Source of the DNA: Rhodosporidiobolus odoratus | Lineage: Eukaryota > Basidiomycota > Microbotryomycetes > Sporidiobolales > Sporidiobolaceae | Reading direction: 5' to 3' | Assembly (NCBI GenBank): GCA_034387635.1 | Contig: JAOANU010000015.1 | Location: 310,001 to 374,000, forward strand | Length of the DNA: 64,000 nt | Part shown: positions 46,830-59,171 of the stretch, piece after piece | Position numbering within the stretch: the first letter of the stretch is position 1 | Layout of the letters: each line of letters opens with the position of its first letter | The notes under the pieces: model-generated | The model's input: the letters and a program-made list of their open reading frames with translations, nothing else | What the model was told of the DNA's origin: nothing | Database searches by the model: none | Position numbers and translations under genes: made by a program

Positions 46830-47448
46830 CGATGGCAGACGTTGAGAGGAAGAAGAGGGAGAGGAAGAGAGGGTAACTAAGCGAGTACGCAGCAGGGTCC
46901 CCGCTCAGGTCCGACGAGTATACTAACGGTCTTCTGCCTTGCTGAATTGTCTGCAGTCGCAATCTCGTGTTGTACCATTACAGTCTGGCGCTGCTTACGT
47001 ATTGTAAAACTCGTTGTCCGCAAAAGTGGAACGCGTCGACCGCTCTATAGCTACCAACCAGGGAAGTCTGAAGGCGAACGATCCTCTTCTTTGTACGGCT
47101 GCCCAACAGACCTGTCCTCGTGTGAGCAGCTGACGGACAGGACTTCCTGCTCCACCTGGTGAGCCTAGTTTGCCTCGGTGGCAACCGTCGAGACACAGAG
47201 TCAGCTTGCTTCCTTGGGTCACCATTGAGTTGCGTCTGGGGTCAGTATCGCGTTGCGCGTGGCCATCCTCGCACTTTCAGCTCGAGCTATCAACGCAAGA
47301 CTAACAGAGGGGGAGAGGCTTCGGCAACATGAGTAGACCAGATCGCTTAGCTCGGCATACAAAGCCCACCGGAATTTCTCAACGGAGCTCAAGCCAAACC
47401 ACCCAGTGTGCAACAGAGAGTCCATACCCCACGACCTCAGTTTTCAGC
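46830..47448. other. Convergent intergenic region
   Basis: No gene seen between the stop codons of NCE101 and the minus-strand fucosyltransferase-like gene. Short open stretches on both strands lack any features. Confidence 0.5.
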
Positions 47449-49671
47449 TTAAGACGGCCTCTCAACCAACCTAGTCTCGCCCCCATTCCAAGCTGCAACC
47501 CTCAACTCGGTCACCAGACTAACCTGGGACCCACTCGTGCCGACAAAGTGCATCCCGAGGGACAAGATAGCTTGATCGACGGCAGCATCGGCCCATCGAG
47601 CGGCGTCACCGTATTTCTCTTCAAGGGTGGAGGAGGTCCCGAGGGCGCGGTGGTTGATGCGGTACCAGCCTAGGGCGTCAACGGCAGAGAGGAAATCGGC
47701 GTCGTCTTGCTCGTCGGTCGTGACGAGGACTGTGTCAAAAGGTACGATTCAGTCTCGCTCAGCAGGCAGACAGAAGTAGGAGCGGCTCACCCTTGACGCC
47801 AGGAGGAGAAAGCGCAAGAAGCGGTTCGAGCTTTTCAACGTAGGCGTCCAAGGCAGGTGTGCACCCCGCTCCAGCAGAGCACCAAGACTGCGAACGAGGA
47901 ATGAGTTGACGAGCCGAAACAGGAAGTCGAGCGAAACAACAGGAAAAGCTCACCTTGAAGTCACCGCGTCGCAAATGCACGGTGATCAGGTTCTTGGGTA
48001 CGTAGCTGGTCCTGAAGGTGCGCTTGACAACCGACAGTGCGACCTCCCAGATTTGCGGGTGGAACTGCAGATGACGGTGAGAAGGTCAGTTTAGACAGAC
48101 ATGGCTGGCATCTCTGCGGGAAGGGCAAGAACGCACGTCCATGTACTGCCCGAGAGTCCACCACTCTGTCACAAGGCAGCGACGAGGGGTGAGCGTCAGC
48201 GATAGCGGAATACAGCGGAAGGATCTGAGGATGAGAATTACCAGGATGCGTCCCCCTTGCCGAAAGCGACAACATCTCCTTCGCCTCGCCATCTTCCCTC
48301 TGCTGACCACCAAACCCTTGATACCACGCCACCCCAGTCGCTCCCGCCCCAGCATGGTTCAAATCCCAAACATTCGAGTAACACAGCAATTGCGAACCTT
48401 GCATGTTGACCGGAATTTCGCGTTTGTTGTCGGCGGCAAAGGCCTTTGTTCGTTCGAGACGCTCAGCAGAGTCATAGTCAAAGAGGGTGAAGGATTCGAT
48501 CGAATTTTCGAACCAGCCGCCGGTGCGAGGGACGCGCCAGATGGATTCGTCGAGGTTGTGCTCATCAAAGGAGCGCTGCGAAGCAGTGCAAAGAGGTTGG
48601 CAATCGTTCAGTCAGTTGTACAAGGGAATGATGTATCCCGAAGGAACTCATGGCCAGGCGGGACGCCTGGCAGACTAGGAGAACAGGAATGTACAGAATA
48701 CAGCGGAAACAGGAAGACTCACCCCACCCTCGAAAGCATTGTTCCCCATGTAGCACCCAATCTGGTCTCGTTTCGTGTAGGCGTGCATTCGATCCAGCGG
48801 CTTGACCTCGTCCCAGTCGACGAAAAGGGCTCCTGTGTCTTGCCGGAACTTGTCCATGTCGAAGAGAAGGCCGATGGTAATCATGCTGTCGCCGTAATGA
48901 TCCCAATCACGCCATGAGGGGCTGCGAAGGGATCGGGCAATGGAAAGTTGGGGGGGTGCATTGAGGAGGAACAGAAAGAGAATGGTTTAGTGCTTTCTCC
49001 AATTGTGGGCTTGCATCAACCTGACAATCGAGGGACAGCACGCACATGATGGCTACTCGTTGAGTCATGTGTGCCAAGTACATCAAGCTGAGAGCAGACA
49101 GGTACTGGCCCGTCATGCCTGCAAAGAAACAACACGACGGGAAAAGGCAAAGGTCAATTACCGACGTGAGTGCATGAGGCTTGCGCTTGATGGACGCACC
49201 TGACCAGCTATCAGCTGTGAGATACCTCAGGTCGGGTCTCAGCGCATCAAAGTACGAGGTTGCAGGTGCAGCCGGCGTGAGAAGCTGCCGAACGGCGGAA
49301 AACCCGATGGCAACGACGGCAGGGTCACAGGTCAGCCCATTCGGAGGGTCACTGTACAGGGGAAGGATGATCGAGAGGGCTGTACGCACCGTTGTAGCAT
49401 TAGGCACGACTCCCGCTCTGTGAAGTTGCCTCTCGGGTGGACCGTAACTCAACCTCTCCTCGCCCGCTGATGACCGGTAGAGGCCAAGCATGAGTAGTAC
49501 TGCGAGAGATGCAGCCGCAGTGTATGCCCATTTCTTGCGCTTATCGGAAAGTCGTCCACTGTGCGCCGAATCTCTTCCGGATCCTCCAGTCAAGTAGTGG
49601 GAGGGGTGAGATTCCTTGCTTGGTAAGCCTAATTCGGCATCAGAGTGGTTGGGTAGTTGTCGATAAACCAT
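47449..49671 (-). CDS. O-fucosyltransferase-like type II membrane protein
   Basis: Start at 49671 (MVYRQLPNHSD; an in-frame Met lies at 49692). A short cytosolic tail, one signal-anchor helix (KWAYTAAASLAVLLMLGLY), then a lumenal region. Several exons follow to TAA at 47449-47451. Later pieces read YGDSMITIGLLFDMDKFRQD, EWWTLGQYMDFHPQIWEVAL, YVPKNLITVHLRRGDFKSWC, VLVTTDEQDDADFL, and FVGTSGSQVSLVTELRV. The HLRRGDF motif, followed by a TTDE segment and an SGSQVS segment, is the donor-nucleotide-binding pattern of the O-fucosyltransferase fold (GDP-fucose protein O-FucT and related). Golgi location is inferred from the anchor. Donor and acceptor are unknown; such proteins are frequent in basidiomycetes. 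Confidence 0.78.
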
Positions 49672-49952
49672 AGCTCGAGCTAGGTCAAGCAATTGAGGTT
49701 ACCTATCGAGCGTGATGGAAGAATGCCCAGATTTTGAGGCAGACGACGGCCCGGAGACTGCCACAGGTTCGGCTCGACCGGTCAAGGGTAGTATACGTAG
49801 CCATCGTGCGCCCACTCAGCAGCCGACAAGCATGAGCGACGCGCATAAACGGAAAGGAAATCGAGGTAGAATTGGCAACAGGAGGTCACAGAAAAAGAAG
49901 AGAAACAACAAGATGAACTCCTGAAAAAAGAACAACGACCCGGCCGTCTGGT

Positions 49953-52900
49953 TCACCTCCGCCCCTTCCTCTTCTTCGCAGCTGCCGCCTTGCTCTTACC
50001 CTTCGCTTGACCCTTTGCTTTCACACCTTTCTCCAAAGACGTTGCCTCCTGAGCAAGACGTTCCTCCTCATCCTCGGCTGATTCCATCCGTTCCGCAGCC
50101 TCCTCAAACGCGTTCCTCTGCGATCCTCTCCACAAGGTCCGTCAGTCCCAGACAAGGGGTTCCAAAGAGAGGAAGAAGCAGGAAGAAGTGGAGAAAGACG
50201 CACAACCTCGGCCAACTGCCGCTGCACCACGGAACTCGCAATCGATTTTTGCTTGGTCTTGCTATATACCCACCTGACCGCAAGTGAGTGCAGGAGCAAT
50301 TGGTCAAACTCGTCGTTTTCACCCAGTTCTCGGAGTTTGTCGCGGGTGAGCCAGGCTCTGCGACGCGATGAATTTGGCCAGTCAGTAAGCGATAACAAAC
50401 GCAAGAACAGAGAGGGGTACAACGTACGAAGTCCGTTCCTTCGCTGTCGCGCTGCCGCTGAAGAAGTAGACGGGCACGAGTGCATCGTGCTTCTTTGGTC
50501 GGATTTCGAGAATTTCCTCGGGCGTGTCGGGGTCTTCTGGATCGACGACTTCGGCGGGGTAGAAGGGGAAGCCGGGGGCGCGGGCCCAGACAAGATATCC
50601 TGTGATAGGAGCACGCGGGGTCAGCTCTGAAGGGCGGGACGAAGAGAGGGAGAAACAAAGGAGAAGAAAGGTTACCGTCATCAAGTTCCGTCTTTTCCGT
50701 CACGAGCACCGACGGCAAAAGCTCATTATGCCTCTCCTCCCACTCCTTGATCGTCTTGTACCGATCCGTGGCATCCGTTAAAGCCTTGACAGGCGAAACA
50801 GGGGCATCCTTGCCCTTACCCTTCGCCTGCTTTGGGGTGGGAGGTTGAGGCTGAGGCGTTTCCGACACCCGCTTCATCGCGGTATCGCCATCCTCGTCCT
50901 TCGTCTCTTCCACAGTCTCCGCCGCCATGGCCTTTCCCTTCTTCGCTGCAGACCTAGACGCGGGTTTCTCAGCCGCAAGTGGTAGTGCAGCTGAATTGGC
51001 TCGAGGCGCGCGACGAGACGAAGGACCCGCGATCGATGGTGCGGGCGTTCGTGCCGTCAATTCCTTCGCCACTTCGAGCTCCGATGACTCTTCTTCTGTA
51101 AGCGGAGAGTCGGGCTCTTCGGTAAGAGGAGAGTCTGCCGAAGGTGGAGGGGCTTTGGCGATTTTGACCGCACCAGAGACCTGCTTCGATTTGGCGGGTT
51201 GGGCCGGCGCAGAGGGCTGCTTCGAGGTCGATGCAACAAGAGGAGTGGGTTTCGAGGTCGAAGCAGCGGCAGCAGGTTTGGTCTTGGCCACTTTGGGTGT
51301 AGGCGTGGATGCGGTTAGGGTAGGCAGGACCGAAGACCGACGACGCGAGCCCGATGGGAGGATCCAGCTGCATGCCAGTACCAAGTCAGCATTGGCTCGT
51401 AAGGGGAGAGGGACAGAGGAACGCTACGCACCCCGTTTCGAAGTGCGTGAAAGAATCCTTCGACCCGACATCGTCCAACTGTACGATGTCCTTGATCTTC
51501 GGGGAGGGCGGCACGCTCTTCCCCGGTGGCGCCGCCGACTTCTTCTGCTTCGACTCGGCCTTTTTCGCTTTGACCGGAGCAGGCTCGGGCTCCGGCTCAG
51601 GCTCCGATTCGGATACCGGTTCAGTCTCCTTCGCCTTACCCTTACCCTTATCCTTCCCCTTGGCCTTGCTGCTGAGCGGCTTCCTCCCCTCCCCTTCATC
51701 CTCCTCCTTGCGCAGCGACTTCGCCATCGATTCAGCAGGCGTACTCACCACCCCCGACCTGGTCTTCTTCGCGGCGGCAGTCGAAGCAGAGGGTGGTGCC
51801 GACGCAGGTGTAGACGTAGCGCCGCTCCTTGTCGTCCTGGCTGCCGGGCCTGGCGTCGGCGCAGGCGAGTCGAGACCTGCAAATTCCGCCGAACGCTTCC
51901 TGCCTTTCGACGAGGCGGTAGCTGCCTTCTTGGCCGCCGATGTTGGGGCAGCCGAGGGTGCCTCGTCAACGTCCATGGCGGCGTCATTGTCCTCCGATGC
52001 CTCCTCGACAGGCTCAACCGCCTTCCCTTTACCCTTGACGTCCTTCTTCTGCCCAGCGGTCGAGGCAGCCTCCTTCTTGCCCCTCTTCTTCTTCGCAGCA
52101 GCAGCAGCAGCCGCTTCCTCCACCTTCTTCCTCGCCTTTTCCTCTCTGTCCTCGCGCTCCTTCTGTTCCTTCTCCTCCCTTACCACCCTTTCCTCCTCTT
52201 CCTTTACCCTACGCTCTTCCTCCTCCTTCTTCTCTCTAACCATCCTCTCCTCCTCTTCTCTCACCCGCTTGTCCTCTTCCTCCCTCTGTTTCCTCGCCTT
52301 ACTCCCATCCGGATCCTCAGTATCATACCCAAACCTCCACAACTCCTCCACAACCTCCGCGGTAAAGACTTGAGCGAGATCCTTGGACAGCAGGGAAGGG
52401 ATCGACTGAGGTTGGTCTAGGGCTTCGAGTTCTTCCAAGAAGGGGGTGGAGAGTTCGAGCAGTCGGATCGCGGCTTTGTGGACTGGGGTGTAGGGTTTGT
52501 TATATCGTCTGGCATTGTTGATGACGAGTTGGACGTCTCCCTGCATGCCCCGAGAGAGTCGCGGTCAGCGTAACTGAGAAGAGGAACGGGATGAAAAGAA
52601 CGCACGACAAAATCCCCGCAGCTGGTATACTCGTGTCGGTCGAGTTTGTCCCTCATCGCTGACCAATCCATAGGATGTTTGATGATATCGTAATAATCGG
52701 GCACAGCGACGCGATCGACCGGCTGAGCAAAGTAGAGTGGTTTGTCGAGGCTGCAGGGTACAACGGTAAGCGCGGAACCCCGTGCAGGATACCAAGAAGA
52801 TGATGCGAAAAAGGCACTCACGTTTTCAACTCCCCAAGGACCTCTCCCATCCTCCTCTCCCTCGGCCAAACAAACCTCTCAACCACTTCCTTGACCATGA

Positions 52901-55221
52901 TGGCCCTATCCAACTTCTTCTTCTCCCTCTTCCTAACCTGCTCCGTCAACATCCTGACCTTTTCCAAATCGTTCCTCAACAATCGAATCAGTTCGAGTTT
53001 GTGGGCTTTGTCCGCTTCAGAGTGTTGCAGAGTCGTGGCTGAGGCGGTCCACGGCTGCGGGGCGAAGCATGGGTACGACGCGTGCGCCAGGAAAAAAGTC
53101 AACACCAGACCAGAAGAGCGAAAGGAAGAGAGGATCAGAAAGACGAACCTCGAGATGAATCCTCTTCAACAAAGGCGCCCCCCTCCTCGCCTCCCTCTTC
53201 AAACTCCAATACCGACATACCAAATTAACCACCTCCTTCTTCCCCCCCATCTTGAACTTCCCAACATACGCCACAACCCTCTCGGCAATGGCAGCAGGAA
53301 CGACCGGCGGACCGTTCGCAGGCGCCGAAGACGACTTGTAGCCTCGGGCGGTTTTGAAGGTTTTCTTTTTGGTGAGTTTGAGGAATTGGGCGGCGGAACC
53401 GCCTCGGGCTTTGGCTTGAGTGAGGGCGCGAATGAGGACGGAGGGGGCAGGGCGCTGGCAAGGGGCAGGGGCAGGTTCAAGGGTTAAAAGGGTATTGGCA
53501 GGCGAGGAGGAGGGGCGAATCGGCGTTTGAAAGGAGGGTCAGGTCGAGGTCGAGGTTGCGGATATCGAGCAAGCGTCAACAGCTGCACGAATCGAGAGGC
53601 AGAAGATACAAAGCTCACCTCGCCATGCTTGTCACAAAACGCCCTCAACTCGCCCGCCGGTCCACCTCCCTGCCGCATTTTCAGCTCGAGGCCGTACTCG
53701 CGCGCACACGTGACGTGGAAGGCGGTGTAGCAATTGCTTTTGGCGCATCTGCAGGAGTCAAGGTGGAACGGGGGACGGTGAGGGCTCTCAGCGGACGACG
53801 ATTTTGCTGAACTGTGAGAACCGCGGGACATACTGGATACACGCTCCAACCCGTTTCTTACAGAGGTAGCAGACCTGCATGACCGCGTGTACTCAGCATT
53901 CATTCAACCTCGCAGCCGCGAGAGCATGAAAACCCAAGGCGTTTCGGAAAGCGGCGCACCAGTTTCCACCGACTCTTGCTGATTCCTTCCACCCCATCAA
54001 CCGGTTCCATGTAGACCGTATTGCTGACGCCTGTATCTGGGATCCAGATGGCACAGAGGAGGTGGGCCCATTGACCTGTCGTGGTCTGTTTGAAGGCGCC
54101 GTAAGGGTTGGGGCAGAGGACGCAGGTCTGGGTGAGAGTGGTGGGGGACGTGAGCAAGGGAGAGCGCTATTAGTTGACAAGTAACAAGCGGGTGAGATGA
54201 GTGGAGAAGGGGGACGCACGACGGGCTTTTCTGGGCAGACGGTGCACTTCCGGCAGAGCCATTGCCCTTCCGGGATGTAAGGTACGCCGTAGCAGTCTGT
54301 CACATGACTTCTCGTCAGCATATATACAACCCAAAGCACAGCAAGGCAGGGGGGATAGTCGCGGAAACGCACCCTGGTGAACCGCCAAGTTGCAGCCATC
54401 GCAGAAAACGATCGCGTTCGAGTTCTCACACTCGCCATCGTCGCAGATCCCGCATTTGGCATCTTCAGTCGGAACGGCGTTGCTCTTTTTCGGTATGTTC
54501 TTGGTCTGTCCGGCGTGAGTGGGAACAGTACAAGTAAGGAGGACGGAGAACAACCAGGTCAGCGGAAAAGGGACTGAAGGGGATATGAGAGGGGCATACC
54601 AGGTCGAACCACTCCTTCTCGATCTTGTCCATGATGATCTCGAACAACTCGTACGTGATGGCAGGGTGACCGTCCTTTTTCCGGTCGGCATTGACAGAAT
54701 CGAGCCAGATTTGATCTGCGAAAGACGCAAGATCTGCTCAGTAGAGTGCCCGGAAGCGAGGCGGAGAGCTCGTGGGCACCTTGGTCGTCCATGTCGTACT
54801 CGACTTGCTTTGCCAGTTCTGTTTCCATGGGTTCTGCGGGATGAGGGGTGAGGAGGGGAAGGTCGTCAGTTTGCAGTTTCTGGGGCGTGTGGACGCGTCG
54901 GAGCACCCGTTTCGTGGTGAGGCGACGACAGGAAGCATTCGTGTGCTCTTCCGAAGGCTCGCCGGGGTACAATCGCGTCCCGTACGCCAAGGTGAGGATG
55001 TTTGCCATTGGCAACTCACGTAACCATCTCAAGTAGCGCCCTCCATCTCCCTGTTCGGTTGTCTGAGAGTAGCCCTTCCATCGCTGGTCATTGTGGCTGT
55101 AGCCGTAGGGGATGATGATGTCGTTTGTGAGAGTTGGTGGAGTTGCGAAGGGTTCTGAAGGGTCGAGAGTGCGAAAGTGGACGGTCGGGAGTGCAAGTGG
55201 GCCTGATTTGGGGTTTGCCAT
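49953..55221 (-). CDS. NTO1: BRPF/NTO1-type scaffold: PHD-ePHD, bromodomain, PWWP
   Basis: Chromatin scaffold of a MYST histone acetyltransferase (NuA3-type) complex. Start at 55221. Order: an EPL1/BRPF-like N-terminal region ([38 protein letters not shown]); PHD ([40 protein letters not shown]); zinc knuckle and extended PHD ([40 protein letters not shown]); helices; a bromodomain ([20 protein letters not shown], with [18 protein letters not shown]); a very long Lys/Glu/Ala-rich disordered linker (about 50960-52330); and a PWWP domain ([27 protein letters not shown]). The end is Lys/Ala-rich. Yeast Nto1 lacks the bromodomain and PWWP found in animal BRPF, so this is the fuller form. Assignment is by domain order. 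Confidence 0.9.
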
Positions 55222-55503
55222 CCCTTGCGCAGGCGGTCGCGAGTCTAGCCAGAGTGAGGATGAGGGTGTAACCGGAGTGAGCGAGCCGGAGAACTTGATG
55301 GAGAGAAAGTGGGGTCCAACAACTCGAGTCGATCCACTCGAAGGGACCTAGGCGTGTATAGGACCGACAGCACAGACCCGACTGCCCTGCCCTCGCCAAG
55401 TCTGAGGGTCTGGCTCGTTGTCAAACTCCCCCACCGAGGCTCACTTCGGCAACTCCTTCAAGTTTGATTATTGTCCTCTTCTCTCAGCACTCTCGTCTGC
55501 AGC

Positions 55504-58495
55504 ATGGCTTCAGTAGGGTTCACTCAAACAGATCTAGGTCCATACAGGGTCACCCTCAACGGAGGTACACTAGATGCCATCTCTCTCCCTCCTTCCACCT
55601 TATCCAGTGACGAACACCTTTCACCGCTCACCCTCTCTCCGCCTGTACAGGTGAAACAAACTGGGCACTCTACTCCCTCGTCAGTGCAGGAAACGCAGTC
55701 GAACTCAAACTCTCGTCCAGCGGTCCGTGCCAGCTTCTCTCCCACTCTTGCCGAACCATGCACCGCGGCGCTTTCCTGCCGTCAAGCTTGGTCTTCGCGT
55801 GAGTGACCAGCGCACCCTGACAGTCCTTTTCTACAGGCTCCGGTGGTCTCGAACAACTCGAAGACGAGTTCGGCGACGGCAAGGCCCAATTCGCCTTTGC
55901 TCGCACCAAGGACCCCAAGAGCGGCTTGCCCAAAAACGTCCTCATCTGCTGGCTCGGCGAAGGCGTACCCGACGCTAGGAAGGGTCTCTTTCCGACCCAC
56001 TCGGCTGCGGTAGCAAAGCAGCTCGCTGGGTACGCCTCTGTCCTTGTTCCCTCTCATTCTCCGACCTTTTCTCGTTGACCCTGACTTTGGCCTACAGTGC
56101 CCATGTCACTGTTCAAGCTCGCTCGGACGCGGACGTTGTCCCTTCTCAGATCATGAAGCGTGTTGCGGCCGCTTCGGGCGCAGACTACTCGGCCCACAAC
56201 GAGCCGGCTCAACGTTACCAGGCTCCGGCTCCCGTCGTGCGTCTTTCCTGTTCCACCTTTTGCCCTGTATCTTGACTGGTAAACCTCGTCTGCTGCAGTC
56301 TTCGTCCTACGTCCCCGTCGGTCGTCCGACTATCACTCAATCCAAAGTCGCCGCCCCTCCCACTCCCGTCGGAACCGCCTACCAATCCAAGCGCAACGAG
56401 CTGGCGGACATTCGCGCTTCCTCTGCCGCCGGAACACCCAAGCCTTCTGTCCCGGCTGCGCCGAGGTTCGGAGCGCCCAACGCTGCAGGAATCACGGTGA
56501 GCAAGACGCCTACCCCGACGCCTTCTCGTCCCATGGTGCGCTCGCGTCTCCCGACTGACTCTGCTCGCAAGCTCCGACACTGACATTGTGTTTGCGACAC
56601 ACACAGGCTCCAGTTGCCGCTCCCTCCCCGCCAATCGTCCCCTCAGCCCCTCCCGCTCCACCGGCCCAAACCGCCCGCGCAAGTGAATCCATCCCCGACC
56701 GTCCCGGTCCGATCGGAACCTCCTACACCCCCGTCTCTCTTCCTAAACCCGGTAAACTCGGCAATCGATGGGCAGAAGCCGTCTCGACTTCGACTTCCAC
56801 TTTCACTTCCGCTCCATCGTCCGCTTCAGCTTCGGCTCCTTCTCAGACGGCTGCATCATCAGGTGGAGGAGGTTTGACCTGGTCTCAACGTCAGGAGCTA
56901 GCCAAGAAACAACGTGAAGAAGAAGACGCCGCCTCGCTCGCTGCCTCTCAGGCTTCTCTCCCTGGTTTGAAAAACGCTGCGGGAGTTGCTTTGGCCGGTG
57001 GAGCTGCAGTTAGTCTTGCAGCGGGTGCGACCCTTGGTGTGGGAGCAGGTTTGGCGGGAGCGGCGGCGGTGGGACTTGGGGCTGCGGCGGTACAGGGTGC
57101 TTTGGGGAGTGAGGAGGAGGAGATTAGGGAGAAGAGGGAGGAGAGTGAGAAGGATCAAGATGAGGGCGCTGGGGCTGCGTCGGGTCCGCCGCCGCCGCCG
57201 CCCCCGCCTCCGCCTCCTCCGCCACCGCCTATGCGAGCCGCAACGCACGCCGAGACGAAGGAACCAGAACCGAAAGTTGAGGTGTGTTTCATCTCGTTTT
57301 TCGTCCCCCGCTGCGTGTTCACTTCTTGGCGCATGGAGACTCTTGACATCAGTGCAAGCTGACGGCTGCGCTCGCACAGGCTGTCACGGAAGAGGTCGGA
57401 AAGCTTTCGGTGGGGGATGTGCCGCCGAGATCGGCAGATTCGGGTCAGAGGGGTAAGTCCAGTTCCTTCCCGCTTCTTCCCCCTGCCCCGCTTTTGTTTG
57501 CATCACTGGAAGCTGTGTGACTCCTTGCGTCTACCGCCTACATCCTGCAATAATTAGGGCTGATCCTGTTTCTTCTTGCTCACTTTTTCCTTTCCTTCCC
57601 CCCCTCCCCGATGGCCGCATTGCAGCTCGCGTCCTCTTCGACTTTGAAGCCGACGAGGAGAACGAACTCTCCCTCACCGAAGGTGAGATCGTCGAGCGAG
57701 TGGATCAGATCGACCCGGGTTGGTGGAGTGCCAGAGGTCCAAGTGGGAAGGAAGGATTGTTCCCCTGTGCGTCAACTTTCCTTCAGTGACATGGTCGAAC
57801 ACGGTGCTGACGCTCCGAAACGTCAGCCAACTACGTCGAGCTCCTTGATGAGCCCGAAACGGTCGAGGAGTCTACTCCCGCCGCTGGAGATCGCCCTCCC
57901 TCTCCTCCTGTCCCGGCAGTTGCGCCTCCTCCGCCGCCTCCTCCTCCTCCCCCTCCTCCCCCCCCTCCTCCTCCTCCTCCCCCGCCGATGCCAGCTCGCC
58001 AAGAGCCTGAGCCCGAGCCTGAACTCGAACCGGTCAAGGACGAAGGATTGGTCGCGATTGCGGTCTATGAGTACGAAGCGGGAGAAGAGGGAGAGATTTG
58101 TACGTCGCTTGCTACTTCCCCCTCTCTCTCGATAATGTACTGCGCGAGCGATTTAACCGAAACTGATCGTTCCAATCCTTTACCTTCCTTTCTCCCGGTT
58201 CATCTCGGATTTCGTTTTCCGGCGTCGTTATATACAGCTTTTGCTGAAGGTCACCGTATCACGCATATTGAGCAAATCGATGAAGGGTGGTGGAGTGGTC
58301 AGGCTGAAGATGGCACGGTCGGTGTCTTCCCAGGTGCGCTTTTCTCCGCTTCCCAGTTACAGGACACTCTTCTCGTCGTTACACCGTGTCTGGAAGGGTA
58401 GCGACGGGTACATGGGTACATAGTTACGAGTGTATGGCCGGAATTGCTGACCATTTTTGTGTGATGCAGCCAACTATGTCGAATTGCAGCAGTAA
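55504..58495 (+). CDS. ABP1: Actin-binding protein Abp1 (ADF-H domain and two SH3 domains)
   Basis: Cortical actin patch protein that couples actin to endocytosis and activates Arp2/3. The first junction joins VTLNG to GETNWALYSLVSAGNAVELK. The ADF-homology domain (residues about 1-140) contains EDEFGDGKAQFAFARTKDP, VLICWLGEGVPDARKGLFPT and AHVTVQARSDADV. The middle is Pro/Ser/Ala-rich, then a Gly/Ala hydrophobic segment (56960-57110), a Glu-rich helix and a polyproline run. SH3-1: ARVLFDFEADEENELSLTEG, WWSARGPSGKEGLFPSNYVE. A second polyproline run separates SH3-2: AIAVYEYEAGEEGEISFAEG, WWSGQAEDGTVGVFPANYVE. Stop at 58493-58495. Two SH3 domains fit some basidiomycete Abp1 proteins; yeast has one. 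Confidence 0.93.
57189..57229 (+). repeat. Polyproline-encoding tract in ABP1 (first)
   Basis: Run of CCG/CCC/CCT codons encoding about 14 prolines. It provides an SH3 or profilin ligand next to the acidic helix. Confidence 0.9.
57927..57987 (+). repeat. Polyproline-encoding tract in ABP1 (second)
   Basis: Run of proline codons (CCT/CCC), about 20 residues, between the two SH3 domains. Low-complexity and likely length-variable. Confidence 0.9.
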
Positions 58496-59171
58496 GACCT
58501 CGGACTGGATTCGGCTCGTCCCCATCCTCGTCTTTCCTCGCTGTAGATTGTCCTTCCCGATCTCTCCATCCTCTCCGCTTTCGTCGTGTCCCTTGTTTCG
58601 TACAGCAACTTTGGCTTGTCATTCGCAGCAATGATGCCATGCGTCTAATTCCAAAGACCACAAACGCTCGCCCTGAGTAACCTGAAACGGCCGCCTTGAA
58701 GAGCAGAGCAGCCCATTGAGCGAAGAAGTTAGGCACTTCGAGCGCGATATTTGCTATCTTCCTCTGAAATGCGGAATGAGGCTAATGCTTTTCCACAGTA
58801 GCTGCGTGTTCTTGGTCGCTTGTGCAGCCTGATGCGCCAGAGCTGCTCTGTCAGCGCGAGAAGTAAGAACTGCTTCGAACGGTTCATTGCGGAAGCTTCC
58901 GGCCATTGTATTTACTCACGCCCACACACTGACTCCGCCTTTCTGTCGCTGTCATGCACAGACCCCTTCGCATCCGCTTCTATCCGATCCTAACCAGCCG
59001 CTCAAGCTCGAGGGGTCTCAGCGCCGCCGCCAACCCGACCCACGACGCGTCGTCGTCGTTCCGTTCGGCTTGTCCGACTTCGCCGACGAGGAAGTCGAGG
59101 AGTTGCCGCACGTAAGGGCGACACATGTCGACAGAGGAAGGCTGCGACGGGACGCTTGTTCCGGAGATGCC
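58496..59171. other. Convergent intergenic region
   Basis: No gene seen between ABP1 and the F-box/LRR-like gene. Minus-strand coding-looking text at 59002-59171 is only the wrong-frame continuation of that gene. Confidence 0.5.

Noticed and set aside
50927..52420. A 497-codon open frame on the plus strand
   Set aside because: It is antisense to the Lys/Glu/Ala-rich linker of the BRPF/NTO1 gene; its Phe/Leu/Ser/Arg-rich text is what the reverse complement of such codons gives.
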